NCBI GenBank assembly: GCA_026398835.1
Contig: JAPLSD010000425.1
Location: 1 to 6,741, forward strand
DNA length: 6,741 bases
Direction: 5' to 3'
DNA from: Pseudomonas sp.
GTDB lineage: Bacteria > Pseudomonadota > Gammaproteobacteria > Pseudomonadales > Pseudomonadaceae
In this document: positions 6,295 through 6,741 of the stretch, piece after piece
How positions within the stretch are numbered: position 1 is the first letter of the stretch
Layout: each line of letters opens with the position of its first letter
The notes under the pieces: generated by a model
Database searches by the model: none
What the model saw: the letters and a program-made list of their open reading frames with translations, nothing else
Told to the model about the DNA's origin: nothing
Made by a program: the position numbers and the translations under genes

Positions 6295-6741
6295 ATGAAT
6301 GTTCGTCTGCTGGGTTTGGCCATGGCTGTTGGCTTGTCGCTTCCTCTGGCCGTTCAGGCGCAGATGTTGCAACCAGGGTTGTGGGAATTGACCTCAAGCA
6401 ATATGAAAGTCGATGACCAGAATCTGCCGGATCTGCAGTTGATCCTCGGCCAATTGCAGAACCAGATGACTCCACAGCAACGGGCCGCGCTGGAGCAGCA
6501 GGGTATCACCATGGGTGGCAAAGGTATTCGAGCTTGTCTGACTCAGGCCCAAGTGCAGTCCGACAACATCCCGCTGACGGATCCACAATCGGGCTGCAAG
6601 CAGGAAATCACCGACCGCACCGGCAATCAGTGGAAATTTCGCTTCAGCTGCCCGAAAGCGCAGGGCACCGGTGTCGCCACTTTCCTTAGTGATCGAGAGT
6701 TCACCACCAAGGTCAACGGCACCTTCAATGCCACCGGCATC
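6295..6741 (+). CDS. Secreted DUF3617 domain protein, 3' end cut off
   Basis: The reading frame is open for 149 codons to the window edge; most of the protein is present, as the family is usually around 160-180 residues. Residues 1-22 form a signal peptide: Arg4, a hydrophobic core, and a V-Q-A cleavage site before Gln23. The mature protein starts with LQPGLWELT (25-33), the hallmark of the DUF3617 family, and contains the second family landmark, CLTQAQ (81-86). Further cysteines at 101 and 119 suggest disulfide formation in the periplasm. The middle (about 48-70) is Gln/Leu-rich and probably helical. The biochemical function of the family is unknown. It is divergent from cls, with AGGAG seven bases before the ATG. 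The export prediction and family call are firm; no role can be assigned. Confidence 0.85.
   Translation, partial: MNVRLLGLAMAVGLSLPLAVQAQMLQPGLWELTSSNMKVDDQNLPDLQLILGQLQNQMTPQQRAALEQQGITMGGKGIRACLTQAQVQSDNIPLTDPQSGCKQEITDRTGNQWKFRFSCPKAQGTGVATFLSDREFTTKVNGTFNATGI

Overview
The window looks like a chromosomal segment of a Pseudomonas of the fluorescens/putida type. The base composition is GC-rich, the codon use is even across all genes, and the gene set (HflC-like, HflK-like, P1B-type ATPase, cyclopropane synthase CfaB, cardiolipin synthase, DUF3617 protein) is familiar from that genus. Nothing points to recent transfer: there are no insertion sequences, tRNA genes, CRISPR arrays or integrase genes.

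Layout. Positions 1-3311 hold three plus-strand genes joined by two ATGA stop/start overlaps: the 3' end of an HflC-like SPFH gene, a complete HflK-like SPFH gene, and a 639-residue P-type cation ATPase. This is almost certainly one operon. A 228-base gap (3312-3539) follows. It has no gene but is rich in inverted repeats and holds a probable cfaB promoter and a strong ribosome binding site. The cyclopropane fatty-acid synthase gene cfaB (3540-4727, plus) meets the cardiolipin synthase gene cls (4724-6163, minus) tail to tail, and their stop codons overlap in a shared TTAA. A 131-base divergent region with a perfect 7-base inverted repeat separates cls from a secreted DUF3617 protein gene (6295 onwards, plus), which the window end cuts off.

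The genes share a theme: the cell envelope. SPFH proteins build membrane cages or microdomains, the ATPase moves a metal ion across the inner membrane, CfaB modifies acyl chains of membrane phospholipids, and Cls makes cardiolipin. That they work together is an inference from proximity, not shown by the sequence.

The most notable hidden signal is not a gene. Bases 345-360, inside codons 3-8 of the HflK-like gene, match the Pseudomonas chromosomal centromere site parS (TGTTCCACGTGGAACA) at 15 of 16 positions, with a perfect 14-base palindromic core. This suggests that the segment lies in the origin-proximal part of the chromosome and is a ParB loading site.
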